DNA from: Streptomyces plumbidurans
Lineage (GTDB): Bacteria > Actinomycetota > Actinomycetes > Streptomycetales > Streptomycetaceae
Reading direction: 5' to 3'
Assembly (NCBI RefSeq): GCF_019857225.1
Contig: NZ_JAFJSY010000006.1
Location: forward strand, 244,398 to 308,397
Length of the DNA: 64,000 nucleotides
The position numbers were made by a program, and so were the translations under genes. Positions within the stretch are counted from its first letter, which is position 1. Each line of letters begins with the position of its first letter. Below are positions 49,044-58,098 of this stretch, piece by piece. The notes under the pieces are model-generated. The model saw only the letters and a program-made list of their open reading frames with translations, had not been told where the DNA came from and searched no databases.

Positions 49044-51287
49044 TCACCGCTTGGGCGCCGCCACCGGCACCTTCAGCGGCCGGGCCAGACCCACCACCGC
49101 CTCGTCCAGGCGCTGCAGATGCCTGAGCACCCGGTCGGTGATACGGCCGTAGCGCGAACTGCCGGGCGCCTCGGTCTCCAGGAGGGCGGCGATGCTCGCC
49201 CCCGTCTCGATCTCGACGGCGGCGTTCTCGTCCGCGACCCGCGCGGCGATGGACCCGATGTTGCGCAGGATGCGCCGGCCCGCCCGCCGCAGCCGGGGAT
49301 CCGCGGCGATCGATGGATGCGTCGGCAGCAGCTCGGCCATCGCGGCCAGCGAACGTGCGTGGTACGCGGCCGTCTCCAGAAGCGCGACCAGATAGCGCGC
49401 GGTGTCGCGCCGCGCCCGCATCGGCGTGACCGGGTGGGTCAGCGGCTGGGTGGCCGCACGCAGGTCCGCCAGCGCCTGGTCCAGGTCGCGCGCCTTGTCG
49501 AGCAGTTCGGCCGGGTCACCGCCGCTGAGCTGGTCCACGGCGGCCTCGGTGACATCGGCGAGCCGGTCAAGCACGGTGACCAGCAGGTCGTTCGTACGGC
49601 GGTCCGTGTGCACCGGCAGCACGAACGCCGCCGCGATGATCCCGCAGGCCGCGCCCAGCGCCGTCTCCTCCACCCGCAGCACCAGCACCGACAGGCTGTA
49701 GGTGTGCAGCAGCGTGTAGAGCACGCCGAGCGCGGCGGTGACGAAGAAGGACATCAGCGTGTACGACAGCGGTGCCGTGTAGAACATCGCGAACACGCAC
49801 AGCAGAACCAGCGCGAACGCCGTCCAGGTGTGGTGCCCGACCAGGGCCGCGAGCAGCAGCCCGGCCACGACGCCGAGCACGGTGCCCAGCAGTCGCCGGT
49901 AGCCCTTGACGAGGATCTCACCGGTCGAGGCGGTGTTGATGAACACGATCCAGCAGGTCAGCACCGCCCAGTACCAGCGCTGACTGGACAGGAACTCGCC
50001 GCCGACGATGGCCAGTGACGACCCCACGGCGACCTGCACGGCCGCGCGCGTGGTGGGCCGCTCCAGCCTCTCCTTCGGCTCCCCGGCGGTCGCCTCGCTC
50101 GCGTCGATCGCCGCATCCTCGGCGTCCAGCTCCTCACGTGAGCGGGCCGTCGAGGGGGTGTCGTCGGCGTCGTCCGGCGCCGCGCCGAGCGCGATCCGCA
50201 GCCCGAGCACCGCGCGGGCGGCCTCGCCGATGCCGCGGAAGACGTCCTGGACGGCGGAGGAGGCCTTCGGCAGGTTCTCCTCGTCGCGATAGCCCAGGAG
50301 CCGGTTGCGCAGCTGCGCGAGGCCGGCGCCGGTGCTCTGCGCGAGGGGCCGCAGCACCAGCAGCCGCAGCGCCTCCAGATCCCGGCGCAACGTGGCGGTC
50401 GCCTCGTCGCCCACGGGCAGCCGGCCCGCGGGCGGCACGGGCGCGCCCGGCAGATGCAGGGTCAGCGTGTCCGCCCGCTCGGCGCTGCGCGCGTTCAGCA
50501 GCAGCAGTCCGAGACGCTCGGCGGCGATCTCCGCGTCCGCGACACGGCGCTGCACGAGCCGGGCCGTGGCCGCATCGGCGGTGCCCTCCTCGAGCCGGCC
50601 CTGGATCATCATGGCCGTGTCGTGCAGACGCGCGGTCCCGTCGCGTACGTCCGCGAGCGCCTTGTCCATGTCGTCCGGCCCGGCGTCGAGCAGGGCGAGC
50701 TGTGCGGTCACCAGTTGCGCGAGGCGGGCCCGGAAGGCTTCCCGCAGGCGCTCCAGGATCCCCGCGGGCGTCTCGGGCACGAGCGCGAAGCGCACCGCCG
50801 CACTGCACGCCACGGCGACGGCGACGACTCCCCACAGCGTCGGCAGCGTCGAGACGGTGGCGCCGACGAACAGGGACATGAAGTAGACCTGGAAGCCGAC
50901 CAGCCCCAGCGCGGTGCCCCGGTCGCCGAACCGCCGGACGTAGACGGCGCAGAAGATGAGGACGACGAAGAAGAGGTCACCGCCGACGACGCGTGAGTGC
51001 AGGACCGCGGCGAGTGACACGGAGGCCAGCGCCACCGGCAGGCCCAGGGCCAGCGTGACGGCCTGCTGGTTGCGCTGCTTCTCCCGGATGGCGAAGGTGC
51101 AGACCATGGCCGCGATGGCGCCGGCGACCAGCAGCCGTACACCGGCCCCGAACACGGAGAGCACGGCGAGCGTGAGGGCGATGGAGCCCACGGTGCGCAG
51201 GCCCGCGGCCAGCCGCAGCAGTCCGGGATCGGACGCCGCGACGAGATCGCGCAGCCGCGCCCGGACCGACCCACCCGCTGCCCTCAC
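49044..51287 (-). CDS. FUSC family membrane protein
   Basis: This 747-aa protein has two hydrophobic blocks, residues about 20-170 and 410-580, each of five to six helices. They are separated by a long soluble, partly acidic region, with a helical C-terminal tail. The second block carries the FUSC pattern RWYWAVLTCWIVFINTASTGEI and GYRRLLGTVLGVVAGLL, shared with aluminium-activated malate transporters and aromatic acid exporters (AaeB). It probably exports an organic anion. The start is GTG 51287 with GGGAGAG upstream. Confidence 0.88.
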   Translation of the reverse strand: MRAAGGSVRARLRDLVAASDPGLLRLAAGLRTVGSIALTLAVLSVFGAGVRLLVAGAIAAMVCTFAIREKQRNQQAVTLALGLPVALASVSLAAVLHSRVVGGDLFFVVLIFCAVYVRRFGDRGTALGLVGFQVYFMSLFVGATVSTLPTLWGVVAVAVACSAAVRFALVPETPAGILERLREAFRARLAQLVTAQLALLDAGPDDMDKALADVRDGTARLHDTAMMIQGRLEEGTADAATARLVQRRVADAEIAAERLGLLLLNARSAERADTLTLHLPGAPVPPAGRLPVGDEATATLRRDLEALRLLVLRPLAQSTGAGLAQLRNRLLGYRDEENLPKASSAVQDVFRGIGEAARAVLGLRIALGAAPDDADDTPSTARSREELDAEDAAIDASEATAGEPKERLERPTTRAAVQVAVGSSLAIVGGEFLSSQRWYWAVLTCWIVFINTASTGEILVKGYRRLLGTVLGVVAGLLLAALVGHHTWTAFALVLLCVFAMFYTAPLSYTLMSFFVTAALGVLYTLLHTYSLSVLVLRVEETALGAACGIIAAAFVLPVHTDRRTNDLLVTVLDRLADVTEAAVDQLSGGDPAELLDKARDLDQALADLRAATQPLTHPVTPMRARRDTARYLVALLETAAYHARSLAAMAELLPTHPSIAADPRLRRAGRRILRNIGSIAARVADENAAVEIETGASIAALLETEAPGSSRYGRITDRVLRHLQRLDEAVVGLARPLKVPVAAPKR

Positions 51288-51365
51288 GCCGCCGTACTCT
51301 CTCCCGCGTCACATCATGATCCGGCTTTCAGCATCGCATGACGCGACCGGGGCGTGCGCACCGGC

Positions 51366-52733
51366 TCACGCCTCCTCGTGCTCCGCTCCCGCGACATGGC
51401 CCCGCACCTGTTCCGGCGTCATATAGGCGTCCGTGAACTCGAAGTCCTTCAGCCGCGCGGCCTTGCGGGCCTGGAATCCGGTACGGACGAAGTCGTCGCC
51501 GGCGACCGCGTTGAGCAGCCAGTTGGTCATCACCCGCGTCTTGGCGACGTTGGTGCGCAGGGCCGACCAGTGGTAGCCGCGCGCGACTGCCTGCGCGGGC
51601 ACACCGCGCAGCTCGATCCCGAGCGGCTTGGAGACGGCGTCCTTGCCGCCGAGGTCGACGACCAGTCCGAGGTCCTTGTGGACGTACGGGGTCAGTGGGT
51701 GGTTGCGCAGGGTCGCCACGACGTTGTCGGCGACGTGCGTGCCCTGCCGCATCGCGTGCTGGGCCGTGGGCGGGCAGATGGCGCCCTCGTCCCCCTTGGC
51801 CTCGTCCGGCACGGCCGCGGCATCACCCAGGGCGAAGACACCGTCCTGGCCGGGCAGGGTCATCTCGGCGTTCACCGCGAGCCGGCCCCGCACGGTCTCC
51901 GCGCCGAGCGTGGCGATCAGCGGGCTCGCCACGACACCTGCGGTCCAGATCAGGGTGCGGGTGGGCACCACGCGGCCGTCGGTGAAGGTGACCTCCTCGG
52001 GGCCCGCCTTCGCGATGGAGACGCCCAGGGAGACGTCGATGCCGCGGCGCCCCAGGATCTCCTGCGCGCTGCGGCCGAGCTTGTCGCCCAGCTCCGGCAT
52101 CAGCTTCGGGGCGATGTCGATGAGATGCCACTTGATCAGCCCCGGGTCGATACGGGGATAACGCTTGACCGCCGCGTGCGTCAGCTTCTGCAGACAGGCG
52201 GCCGTCTCGGTGCCGGCGTAGCCGCCGCCCACCACCACGAACTGCAGGCGCGAGGCGCGCTCCGCCGGGTCGTCGCTGGCGTCGGCCAGGTCGAGCTGGG
52301 AGATGACGTGGTCGCGGATGTAGGCGGCCTCGGCAAGGGTCTTCATGCCGTACGCGTGCTCGGTGAGCCCCGGGATGTCGAAGGTGCGGGTGATGCTGCC
52401 GGGGGCCAGCACGATGTAGTCGTAGTGCTCGTTGATGATCTGGTCCGTGATGGTGCGGATCACGCACACCTTGGACTTCAGGTCGACGCCGATGGCTCCG
52501 CCCGGAATGATCCGGGTGCGGTACCTCTTGCTCCGGCGCAGCGATACGGCGATCGACTGGGGCGTCAGCACGCCGGAGGCGACCTGGGGCAGCAGCGGCA
52601 GGTAGAGCTGATAGGAGAACGGCGTCACCAGGGTGACGTCCGCCTCGTCGGGCGCGAGTTTCCGCTCCAGCCGGCGAACGCACCCCACTCCGGCGAAACC
52701 TGCGCCAACCACCAGGATCCTGGGTCGTGTCAC
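51366..52733 (-). CDS. FAD-dependent NADH dehydrogenase (NDH-2-like) oxidoreductase
   Basis: This 455-aa protein has two dinucleotide-binding motifs: ILVVGAGFAGVGCVRRLE at the N-terminus for FAD and FVVVGGGYAGTETAACL in the middle for NAD(P)H. It also has FALGDAAAVPD and the GVVDLGGKDA-like C-terminal part of type II NADH dehydrogenases. It should pass electrons from NADH to menaquinone without proton pumping. GTG 52733 is preferred because GAGAGGG lies 9 nt upstream; the in-frame ATG at 52742 directly abuts that RBS. Confidence 0.85.
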   Translation of the reverse strand: MTRPRILVVGAGFAGVGCVRRLERKLAPDEADVTLVTPFSYQLYLPLLPQVASGVLTPQSIAVSLRRSKRYRTRIIPGGAIGVDLKSKVCVIRTITDQIINEHYDYIVLAPGSITRTFDIPGLTEHAYGMKTLAEAAYIRDHVISQLDLADASDDPAERASRLQFVVVGGGYAGTETAACLQKLTHAAVKRYPRIDPGLIKWHLIDIAPKLMPELGDKLGRSAQEILGRRGIDVSLGVSIAKAGPEEVTFTDGRVVPTRTLIWTAGVVASPLIATLGAETVRGRLAVNAEMTLPGQDGVFALGDAAAVPDEAKGDEGAICPPTAQHAMRQGTHVADNVVATLRNHPLTPYVHKDLGLVVDLGGKDAVSKPLGIELRGVPAQAVARGYHWSALRTNVAKTRVMTNWLLNAVAGDDFVRTGFQARKAARLKDFEFTDAYMTPEQVRGHVAGAEHEEA

Positions 52734-52887
52734 GGTGTTCATCCCTCTCTGCGGCTCCAGGCGGTCTGCAACCGACGCCCTTCGCATGCCCTGGATCGCT
52801 GCTTGCACCACATCGATCCCACCGTGCCTTCAGCCGTTCCGCCAGCTGGGTGCGGCAGGCAGACGAACGCGTCGAGCACCACCATGC

Positions 52888-52919
52888 CCTTCCCGGTACC
52901 GATACGCACCGGGAAAGGG
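52888..52919 (-). terminator. Hairpin after the SpoIIE-type phosphatase gene
   Basis: TTCCCGGT (52890-52897) pairs with ACCGGGAA (52908-52915) around a 10-nt loop; CCC/GGG extends the stem past a one-base bulge. It sits 30 nt after the phosphatase stop on the minus strand and probably ends the Rsb operon. The gap 52734-52947 holds nothing else recognised. Confidence 0.55.
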
Positions 52920-52947
52920 AAACAAATTGATCGATCCGGCCGATCTT

Positions 52948-55230
52948 CTAGGCGAGGTCCGCCGCGATGTGGCACAGGAGCAGACAGATGTCGTCGTCCC
53001 GTTCGGAGTCGCTGAGGAGGGGGTCGAGGATCCGGTCCGCCGTGCCGTCGAGGTCCGCCTCCAACTCGCCCGCCGGGGGGCGTTCGAGGGCGTGCGCGAG
53101 GCGGGCGATGCCCGGGTCTATGCCCTGCGCGCGCCGCTCGACCAGACCGTCCGTGTACAGGGCCAGTGTCGAGCCGGGCGGCAGACTCACCGTGTGGTCC
53201 TGGATCTCCTGGACGAGGGGGATGCCGAGCATCGCGCCGGGCTTCTCGTCCAGCGCGTGCACCCGCCCGTCGGGAGTGCGCAGCACCGGCGGCGGGTGGC
53301 CGGCGGCGGCCCAGGTGAGCGTGGGCTCGGCGGGGTGGAAGCGGGCGATGACCGCGGTGGCGTACAGGTCGGGCTGCAGATGGTGCAGGAAGGTGTGCAG
53401 CCGGGTCAGCAGGGTGCCGGGGCTGCCGCCGTCCACGGCGTACGCGCGCAGGGCCGTGCGCAGTTGACTCATCATCACCGCCGCGTGCAGCCCGTGGCCG
53501 GTGACGTCCCCGATGACCGTGATCAGGCTGCCGTCGGGCTGACGGAACGCGTCGTACCAGTCGCCGCCGATGTTCAGCCCGTGGGTGGCCGGCAGATAGC
53601 GGGCGGCCAGCCGCAGACCCGGCGTCGCCGGCAGTTCCGTGAGCAGGGCCCGCTGGAGCGTCTCGGCGATGTCGCGGTGGTGCTCGAAACGCCGGGCGTT
53701 GTCGATGGCGACGCTGGCCCGCCGTGCGAGTTCGATCAGCATGACGGCGTCGTCGGGGTCCCAGCCGTCGCCGGGCGGTGCCAGGGTCAGCACCCCGAGC
53801 GGTGCCCGCCGCGTCGGCAACGGGATGCACAGCAGGGGCAGTTCGGGATCGAGCGCCGACGGCGGCTGGTCGTCGACCCCGGGCAGCCCGCCGGGGCCGG
53901 GCCCCGCGTACTGCGGGCGCCCGGTGCGGGCCGCGACGACCGCGGCGGCCGGGTGGGGCGTCGGGGGCTGCCGGTCACCGTCGCCGTCGAACAGCCAGAC
54001 GTCGACACTGCGGGCGTACTCGGGCACGAGCAGCTCGGGCAGCCGGCGCACGATCTCCTCGTGGTTGAGCGACGAGGTCAGTACGGCGCTGGTGTTCGCC
54101 AGACAGGTCAGCCGCCGCCGCGCGTTCTCCGCCTCCGTGCGCGCCCGGCGCTCGGCGGCGAACGCCTCCCGCTGCGCGCGCCCGGCCGCGTCCAACTCCG
54201 CGTGCAGCGCCACCACGCCCTGATTCGTCTGAAGCAACTCCTCCCGATGGAAGGCGACCAGCTCCTCCTGTGCGGCGAGCTGTTCCAGCACCAGGGCCGT
54301 GTCCTTGTCGGCACCGAGGAGTGATTGAGCCAGTTCTGTCGTCTCGTCCGGGGGCTCGGAGGGGTCCACGGGGGCTGTGGCCTCGGGACGGGCGGCGGTG
54401 GTGTGCCGCGGGGATGGGGCGGTGGACTGCTGCGGGTCGTGGGCGAGTTGCTCCTGGGCGGCGAGCTGCTCCAGTACCAGGGCCTTGTCCTCGTCGGCTC
54501 CGAGCAGAGACTGAGCCAACTCGGCCGCCTGGTCCGACGGTTCCGAGGCTTCCACTGGGGCTGTGGCCTCGGGACGGGCGGCGGTGGTGTGCCGCGTGGA
54601 TGGGGCGGTGGACTGCTGCGGGCCGTGGGCGAGTTGCTCCTGGGCGGCGAGCTGCTCCAGTACCAGGGCCTTGTCCTCGTCGGCTCCGAGCAGAGACTGA
54701 GCCAACTCGGCCGCCTGGTCCGACGGTTCCGAGGCTTCCACTGGGGCTGTGGCCTCGGGACGGGCGGCGGTGGTGTGCCGCGTGGATGGGGCGGTGGACT
54801 GCTGCGGGTCGTGGGCGAGTTGCTCCTGGGCGGCGAGCCGTTCCAGTACCAGGGCCGTGTCCTCGTCGGCTCCGAGTAGTGATTGAGCCAGTTCTGCCCC
54901 CTCGTCCGGCGATTCAGCAGAGTCCACGGGCGCCGTCGCCTCGCGACAGGCGACGGTGGCGCGCCACGGGGGCTGCGCGGCGGACTGCTCCGGGTCGCAG
55001 GCGACCAGCGACACGTGCAGAGCACCCGGCTCCGCCCGGCCCGCGCCGACGTCCAGCGTGAGCAGCCAGGAGCCGACCTTGGTCAGGCACTGGCGCAGCT
55101 GGGTGCCGAGCGCGGAGGTCAGACGGGTGCGGTCCAGGGCGGGGACGCCGTACGCGGCCGCCAGACGGGCGGTGGCGATACGGGCCCGGGCCGCGCCGGT
55201 GACGTCGCTGATCTGCCAGGTGCGTTTCAT
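52948..55230 (-). CDS. SpoIIE/RsbU-type PP2C phosphatase with GAF domain and tandem 62-aa repeats
   Basis: This 760-aa protein has an N-terminal region (about 1-80) resembling part of an RsbT-like ATPase. Tandem 62-residue repeats follow (from about 82; full copies at 114, 176, 238 and a partial one at 300), each with the coil motif LLGADEDxALVLEQLAAQEQL and a Thr/Ala/Pro-rich stretch. A coiled coil, a GAF-like domain (about 370-510) and a SpoIIE phosphatase domain (about 540-760; GGDWYDAF, VIGDVTGHGLHAAVMM, LALYTDGLVERR) complete it. It would dephosphorylate a STAS-domain antagonist. ATG 55230 overlaps the upstream stop (ATGA). Confidence 0.9.
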   Translation of the reverse strand: MKRTWQISDVTGAARARIATARLAAAYGVPALDRTRLTSALGTQLRQCLTKVGSWLLTLDVGAGRAEPGALHVSLVACDPEQSAAQPPWRATVACREATAPVDSAESPDEGAELAQSLLGADEDTALVLERLAAQEQLAHDPQQSTAPSTRHTTAARPEATAPVEASEPSDQAAELAQSLLGADEDKALVLEQLAAQEQLAHGPQQSTAPSTRHTTAARPEATAPVEASEPSDQAAELAQSLLGADEDKALVLEQLAAQEQLAHDPQQSTAPSPRHTTAARPEATAPVDPSEPPDETTELAQSLLGADKDTALVLEQLAAQEELVAFHREELLQTNQGVVALHAELDAAGRAQREAFAAERRARTEAENARRRLTCLANTSAVLTSSLNHEEIVRRLPELLVPEYARSVDVWLFDGDGDRQPPTPHPAAAVVAARTGRPQYAGPGPGGLPGVDDQPPSALDPELPLLCIPLPTRRAPLGVLTLAPPGDGWDPDDAVMLIELARRASVAIDNARRFEHHRDIAETLQRALLTELPATPGLRLAARYLPATHGLNIGGDWYDAFRQPDGSLITVIGDVTGHGLHAAVMMSQLRTALRAYAVDGGSPGTLLTRLHTFLHHLQPDLYATAVIARFHPAEPTLTWAAAGHPPPVLRTPDGRVHALDEKPGAMLGIPLVQEIQDHTVSLPPGSTLALYTDGLVERRAQGIDPGIARLAHALERPPAGELEADLDGTADRILDPLLSDSERDDDICLLLCHIAADLA
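54262..54987 (-). repeat. 186-bp in-frame tandem repeat within the SpoIIE phosphatase gene
   Basis: The DNA period is 186 bp (62 codons); for example the stretch beginning GGCCTTGTCCTCG occurs at 54481 and again at 54667. The two central copies are nearly identical, which implies recent duplication. The outer copies are diverged, and partial units flank both ends. All changes keep the frame. Confidence 0.92.
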
Positions 55231-56285
55231 CCACGGTCCCGTGGGGTCGGGGCCAGTACGGCCACTGCGGTGTCGTCCCGGACCGGCCGGGCGGCGCTGC
55301 CCGCGTCGCGCAGCGTCACCGCCGCGACGACGGCCGGGTCGGCCGACAGCAGTTCGGTCCCGGCGGGCGGCGTCCAGCGGCTGGGCAGGCCGTCGCTGTG
55401 CAGGACCAGCGTTCGGTCGGCCGTCCACGGCAGCCGGTCCTCGCGCAGGGTCCCGGGACGGTGGACGCCGACGATGCCGGGGCGGGAGAGCAGGTGACGC
55501 CAGGCGTCCCCCTCCCGCAACCGGGCGCCTATGTTGCCGATACCGGCGAAGCGGAGCAGCCCGGCGCCGCTGTCGACCTGGGCGACGGCGACGGCGGCTC
55601 CGCGGGTGCCCCTCAGAGCGGTGTCGAGATGCCGCAGGCACTCGGCGGGGGTCAGCTGGGCGCAGCCGTGCAGTGCCTCCACCGCCGCGGTCGAGGCGCG
55701 CGCCGCCTGCGGACCGTGGCCCAGCCCGTCGGCCATCATCAACGTGGCCCGGTCTCCCGCCCGTACCCACGTCCAGGCGTCGCCCGAGGTCTCCGCGCGG
55801 CCGAACGGCACATTGACCCCGCCGGCCCGCAGCTCATGCGTCACGGACGGCCCGGCACCCCGCGCGGCGGCACCGATCCGGGCCACGGCCACCGTGCCCC
55901 GCCCCGGCGCGCTGTGCACGGTGAAGTCGTCCGCGACGCGCCGGCAGGTGCCCAGGCCCGCGCCCAGCGAGCGCGCCGTGGAGAAGCCGTCGCTGAGGGC
56001 GGCCGGGACGTCACCGATGCCCGGACCGTGGTCGATCGCCGCTATCTGCACCAGCCGCACCGGCTCGCGGGCGTCGGCCGGAAAGGGGGCGTGCACCAGC
56101 TCGACCAGGAGCTGCCCTCCCTGAGCGTGCTTCACCAGGTTCGTGGCCAGTTCGGTCGCCACCAGCGAGACGGCCGCCGTGCGGTCGGCGTCGAGACCTG
56201 CCTCGGCGGCGGCGTGCTCCGCGGCCACCCGGGCGTCGCGCACCCGCGTCGAGTCGTGCACGGGAACGTCCCATACGAGGGGCAT
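55227..56285 (-). CDS. RsbT-like ATPase fused to RsbX/SpoIIE-type phosphatase
   Basis: This 352-aa protein joins an N-terminal GHKL ATPase (about 1-135; LVATELATNLVKHAQGG, IDHGPGIGD, SLGAGLGTCRR) to a C-terminal RsbX-like PP2C domain (about 150-350; LMMADGLGHGPQAARAS, LVLHSDGLPSRW). A kinase and a phosphatase module in one chain suggests it resets the phosphorylation of RsbR/RsbS-type partners. ATG 56285 overlaps the RsbT stop by one base (TGATG), and its stop overlaps the next gene. Confidence 0.9.
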   Translation of the reverse strand: MPLVWDVPVHDSTRVRDARVAAEHAAAEAGLDADRTAAVSLVATELATNLVKHAQGGQLLVELVHAPFPADAREPVRLVQIAAIDHGPGIGDVPAALSDGFSTARSLGAGLGTCRRVADDFTVHSAPGRGTVAVARIGAAARGAGPSVTHELRAGGVNVPFGRAETSGDAWTWVRAGDRATLMMADGLGHGPQAARASTAAVEALHGCAQLTPAECLRHLDTALRGTRGAAVAVAQVDSGAGLLRFAGIGNIGARLREGDAWRHLLSRPGIVGVHRPGTLREDRLPWTADRTLVLHSDGLPSRWTPPAGTELLSADPAVVAAVTLRDAGSAARPVRDDTAVAVLAPTPRDRG

Positions 56286-56725
56286 CAGAACTCCTCGCGC
56301 AGCCTCGGGGGAGCGGACGCCCAGGAGACGACCGTCACCGTGGTGCCCACGCCCACGGTGCTCTCCAGGGAGAACTCGTGCACCAGACGCCGGGCGCCGC
56401 CGAGCCCCATGCCCAGGCCGCCGCCCGAGGTGTACCCGTCCTTGAGCGCCAGTTCCAGGTCCGCGATGCCGGGGCCGTCGTCGGAGAAGGCCAGCCGCAG
56501 CCCGACCGCGCGGCCGCGGGTCACCTGGGCCGAGTCCATGCGGCCGCCACCGCCGTGCACCAGGGTGTTGCGGGCGAGTTCGCTCGCGGCGGTGACCAGT
56601 TTCGTCTGCTCCACCAGACCGAAGCCGAGCCGGGCCGCGGCCTGCCGCACATGCTGCCGCACCCACACCAGATCCAAGTCCGAGCCGATCGGCAGGCAGG
56701 CTTCCACGCCTGCGGACGTGGGCAT
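56285..56725 (-). CDS. rsbT: RsbT-like serine kinase (switch protein)
   Basis: This 146-aa GHKL ATPase has the N box ASELARNTLVHGGGG, G1 FSDDGPGIAD and G2 GLGMGLGGARRLV. The order RsbR-RsbS-RsbT matches Bacillus stressosome operons, where RsbT phosphorylates RsbR and RsbS, leaves the complex and activates an RsbU-type phosphatase. ATG 56725 overlaps the RsbS stop by one base (TGATG). The target phosphatase here is probably the SpoIIE-type protein two genes downstream. Confidence 0.9.
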   Translation of the reverse strand: MPTSAGVEACLPIGSDLDLVWVRQHVRQAAARLGFGLVEQTKLVTAASELARNTLVHGGGGRMDSAQVTRGRAVGLRLAFSDDGPGIADLELALKDGYTSGGGLGMGLGGARRLVHEFSLESTVGVGTTVTVVSWASAPPRLREEF

Positions 56726-57159
56726 CACGGATGCTCCGCGGACGACCGGCGGAAACGGGAGCCCGATCCCGTGCGGGCGAGCAGGTCCATGGCCGCCTCG
56801 GCGTTCAGGGCGGTACGCAGCCCGGGCAGCGTCAGCCCCAGCTCCACCAGCGTGATCGCGACCGCGGGCCGCATGCCGGCCACCACCGTGCGGGCGGCGA
56901 GCAGCGAGGACTGCGCCGCGATCTCCGCGAGGACACGTCCCAGGTAGGAGTCGACGACCTCCATGCCGGAGATGTCGATCACCACACCGGTCACGCCACT
57001 GGTCGCGATCGTCGCGCCGATGTCCTCCTGGAGCTGCTGAGCCACGCTGTCGTACAGATCGCCCTGCAGCGTGACCAGCAGGACGTCGCCCAGCCGGAGC
57101 ACCGGCACATGGGCGGAGGCGCCGGGGACGGAGACAGGGCGGCCGTAGGAATCGCTCAC
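56725..57159 (-). CDS. rsbS: RsbS-like STAS domain protein
   Basis: This 144-aa single STAS domain has the RsbS phosphorylation motif DISGMEVVDSYLGRVL, with the serine after VVD as the expected RsbT target. A 20-residue N-tail precedes it. In Bacillus it forms the stressosome core with RsbR. GTG 57159 overlaps the RsbR stop (GTGA). Confidence 0.9.
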   Translation of the reverse strand: MSDSYGRPVSVPGASAHVPVLRLGDVLLVTLQGDLYDSVAQQLQEDIGATIATSGVTGVVIDISGMEVVDSYLGRVLAEIAAQSSLLAARTVVAGMRPAVAITLVELGLTLPGLRTALNAEAAMDLLARTGSGSRFRRSSAEHP

Positions 57160-58055
57160 CGAAGTCTCGCACCGTCCGCCGCCGGACCGACGATGCCGGC
57201 GCCCAGCTCGTGCAGGGCGTAGGCCAGCGCGTCGGCGAGGCTGGCTCGGGTGACCACCGTGCCGAGGTCCAGGCCGAGATGGACGATGGTCTGCGCGATC
57301 GCGGGCCGGATGCCGGAGACGACGCACTCGGCGCCCATCAGCCGGGCGGCCGCGACGGTCTTCATCAGGTGCTGCGCGACGAGTGAGTCGACCGTCGGTA
57401 CGCCGGTGATGTCGAGGATCGCGAACCGGGCGTGCTGCTCCACGATGGCTTCCAGCAGGGTCTCCATCACGACCTGGCTGCGCGCGCTGTCGAGCGTTCC
57501 GATCAGCGGCACGGCCACGATGCCGTCCCACAACTTGATGACGGGGGTGGCCACTTCGAGCAGCTGGAGCTGCTGCCGTTCGATCAGGGCCTGTCCCTCC
57601 GACAGCGCGGTGTCCAGGACGACCAGCCGCAGCGTGCCCATCAGCACGGTCAGAGCCGTCGTGCAGTCGCGCACCCGCTCGGCCGGTGCGTCCTTGAGGT
57701 CGGAGATCAGCAGGTTCAGCGCGGGCGGGCGCAGCCCTTCGACCTCGGCCGACACCTGCGCCGTGGTGAATCCGGCGCGGGAGCGGGCCGCGCCCATCCG
57801 CGCCAACTGCTCGCGCACCACGGTGAATCCGGCGGCGTCCGTGTCGTGCATCCGCTCGGCGTCCGCGACTTCGGCCAGCGCGTCGACGACATGCCGGGCC
57901 GCCTCGGCTGCCTCGTCCCTGGACACGGTGAACACGGTGCGGAACATGGACTCGTCGGCCCAGCGCTGGGCGATCTGCTCCCGGCGGCGGCGCAGGAACG
58001 CGCCCACCTCATCCGCGGGCGATCCCTGTGTTCCGGCGGCTTCCTGCTCCGGCAC
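57156..58055 (-). CDS. rsbR: RsbR-like stressosome sensor protein
   Basis: This 299-aa protein has an N-terminal helical RsbRD-like sensor domain (about 15-170) and a C-terminal STAS domain (about 180-285) with ILDITGVPTVDSLVAQHLMKT. Ser after VD and the later Thr correspond to RsbT phosphorylation sites. No haem- or flavin-binding motif is obvious in the sensor domain, so the signal is unknown. GTG 58055 has CAGGAG 7 nt upstream; the frame continues upstream without an RBS. Confidence 0.9.
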   Translation of the reverse strand: MPEQEAAGTQGSPADEVGAFLRRRREQIAQRWADESMFRTVFTVSRDEAAEAARHVVDALAEVADAERMHDTDAAGFTVVREQLARMGAARSRAGFTTAQVSAEVEGLRPPALNLLISDLKDAPAERVRDCTTALTVLMGTLRLVVLDTALSEGQALIERQQLQLLEVATPVIKLWDGIVAVPLIGTLDSARSQVVMETLLEAIVEQHARFAILDITGVPTVDSLVAQHLMKTVAAARLMGAECVVSGIRPAIAQTIVHLGLDLGTVVTRASLADALAYALHELGAGIVGPAADGARLR

Positions 58056-58098
58056 GTATGCACTCCTGCTCTTGTCGGCTGTCGTCGGTGGACCGGGA

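Noticed and set aside
55231..55770. N-terminal extension of the SpoIIE phosphatase to 55770
   Set aside because: The added residues are antisense-like Arg/Gly-rich sequence lying in the upstream gene; ATG 55230 forms a standard ATGA overlap.
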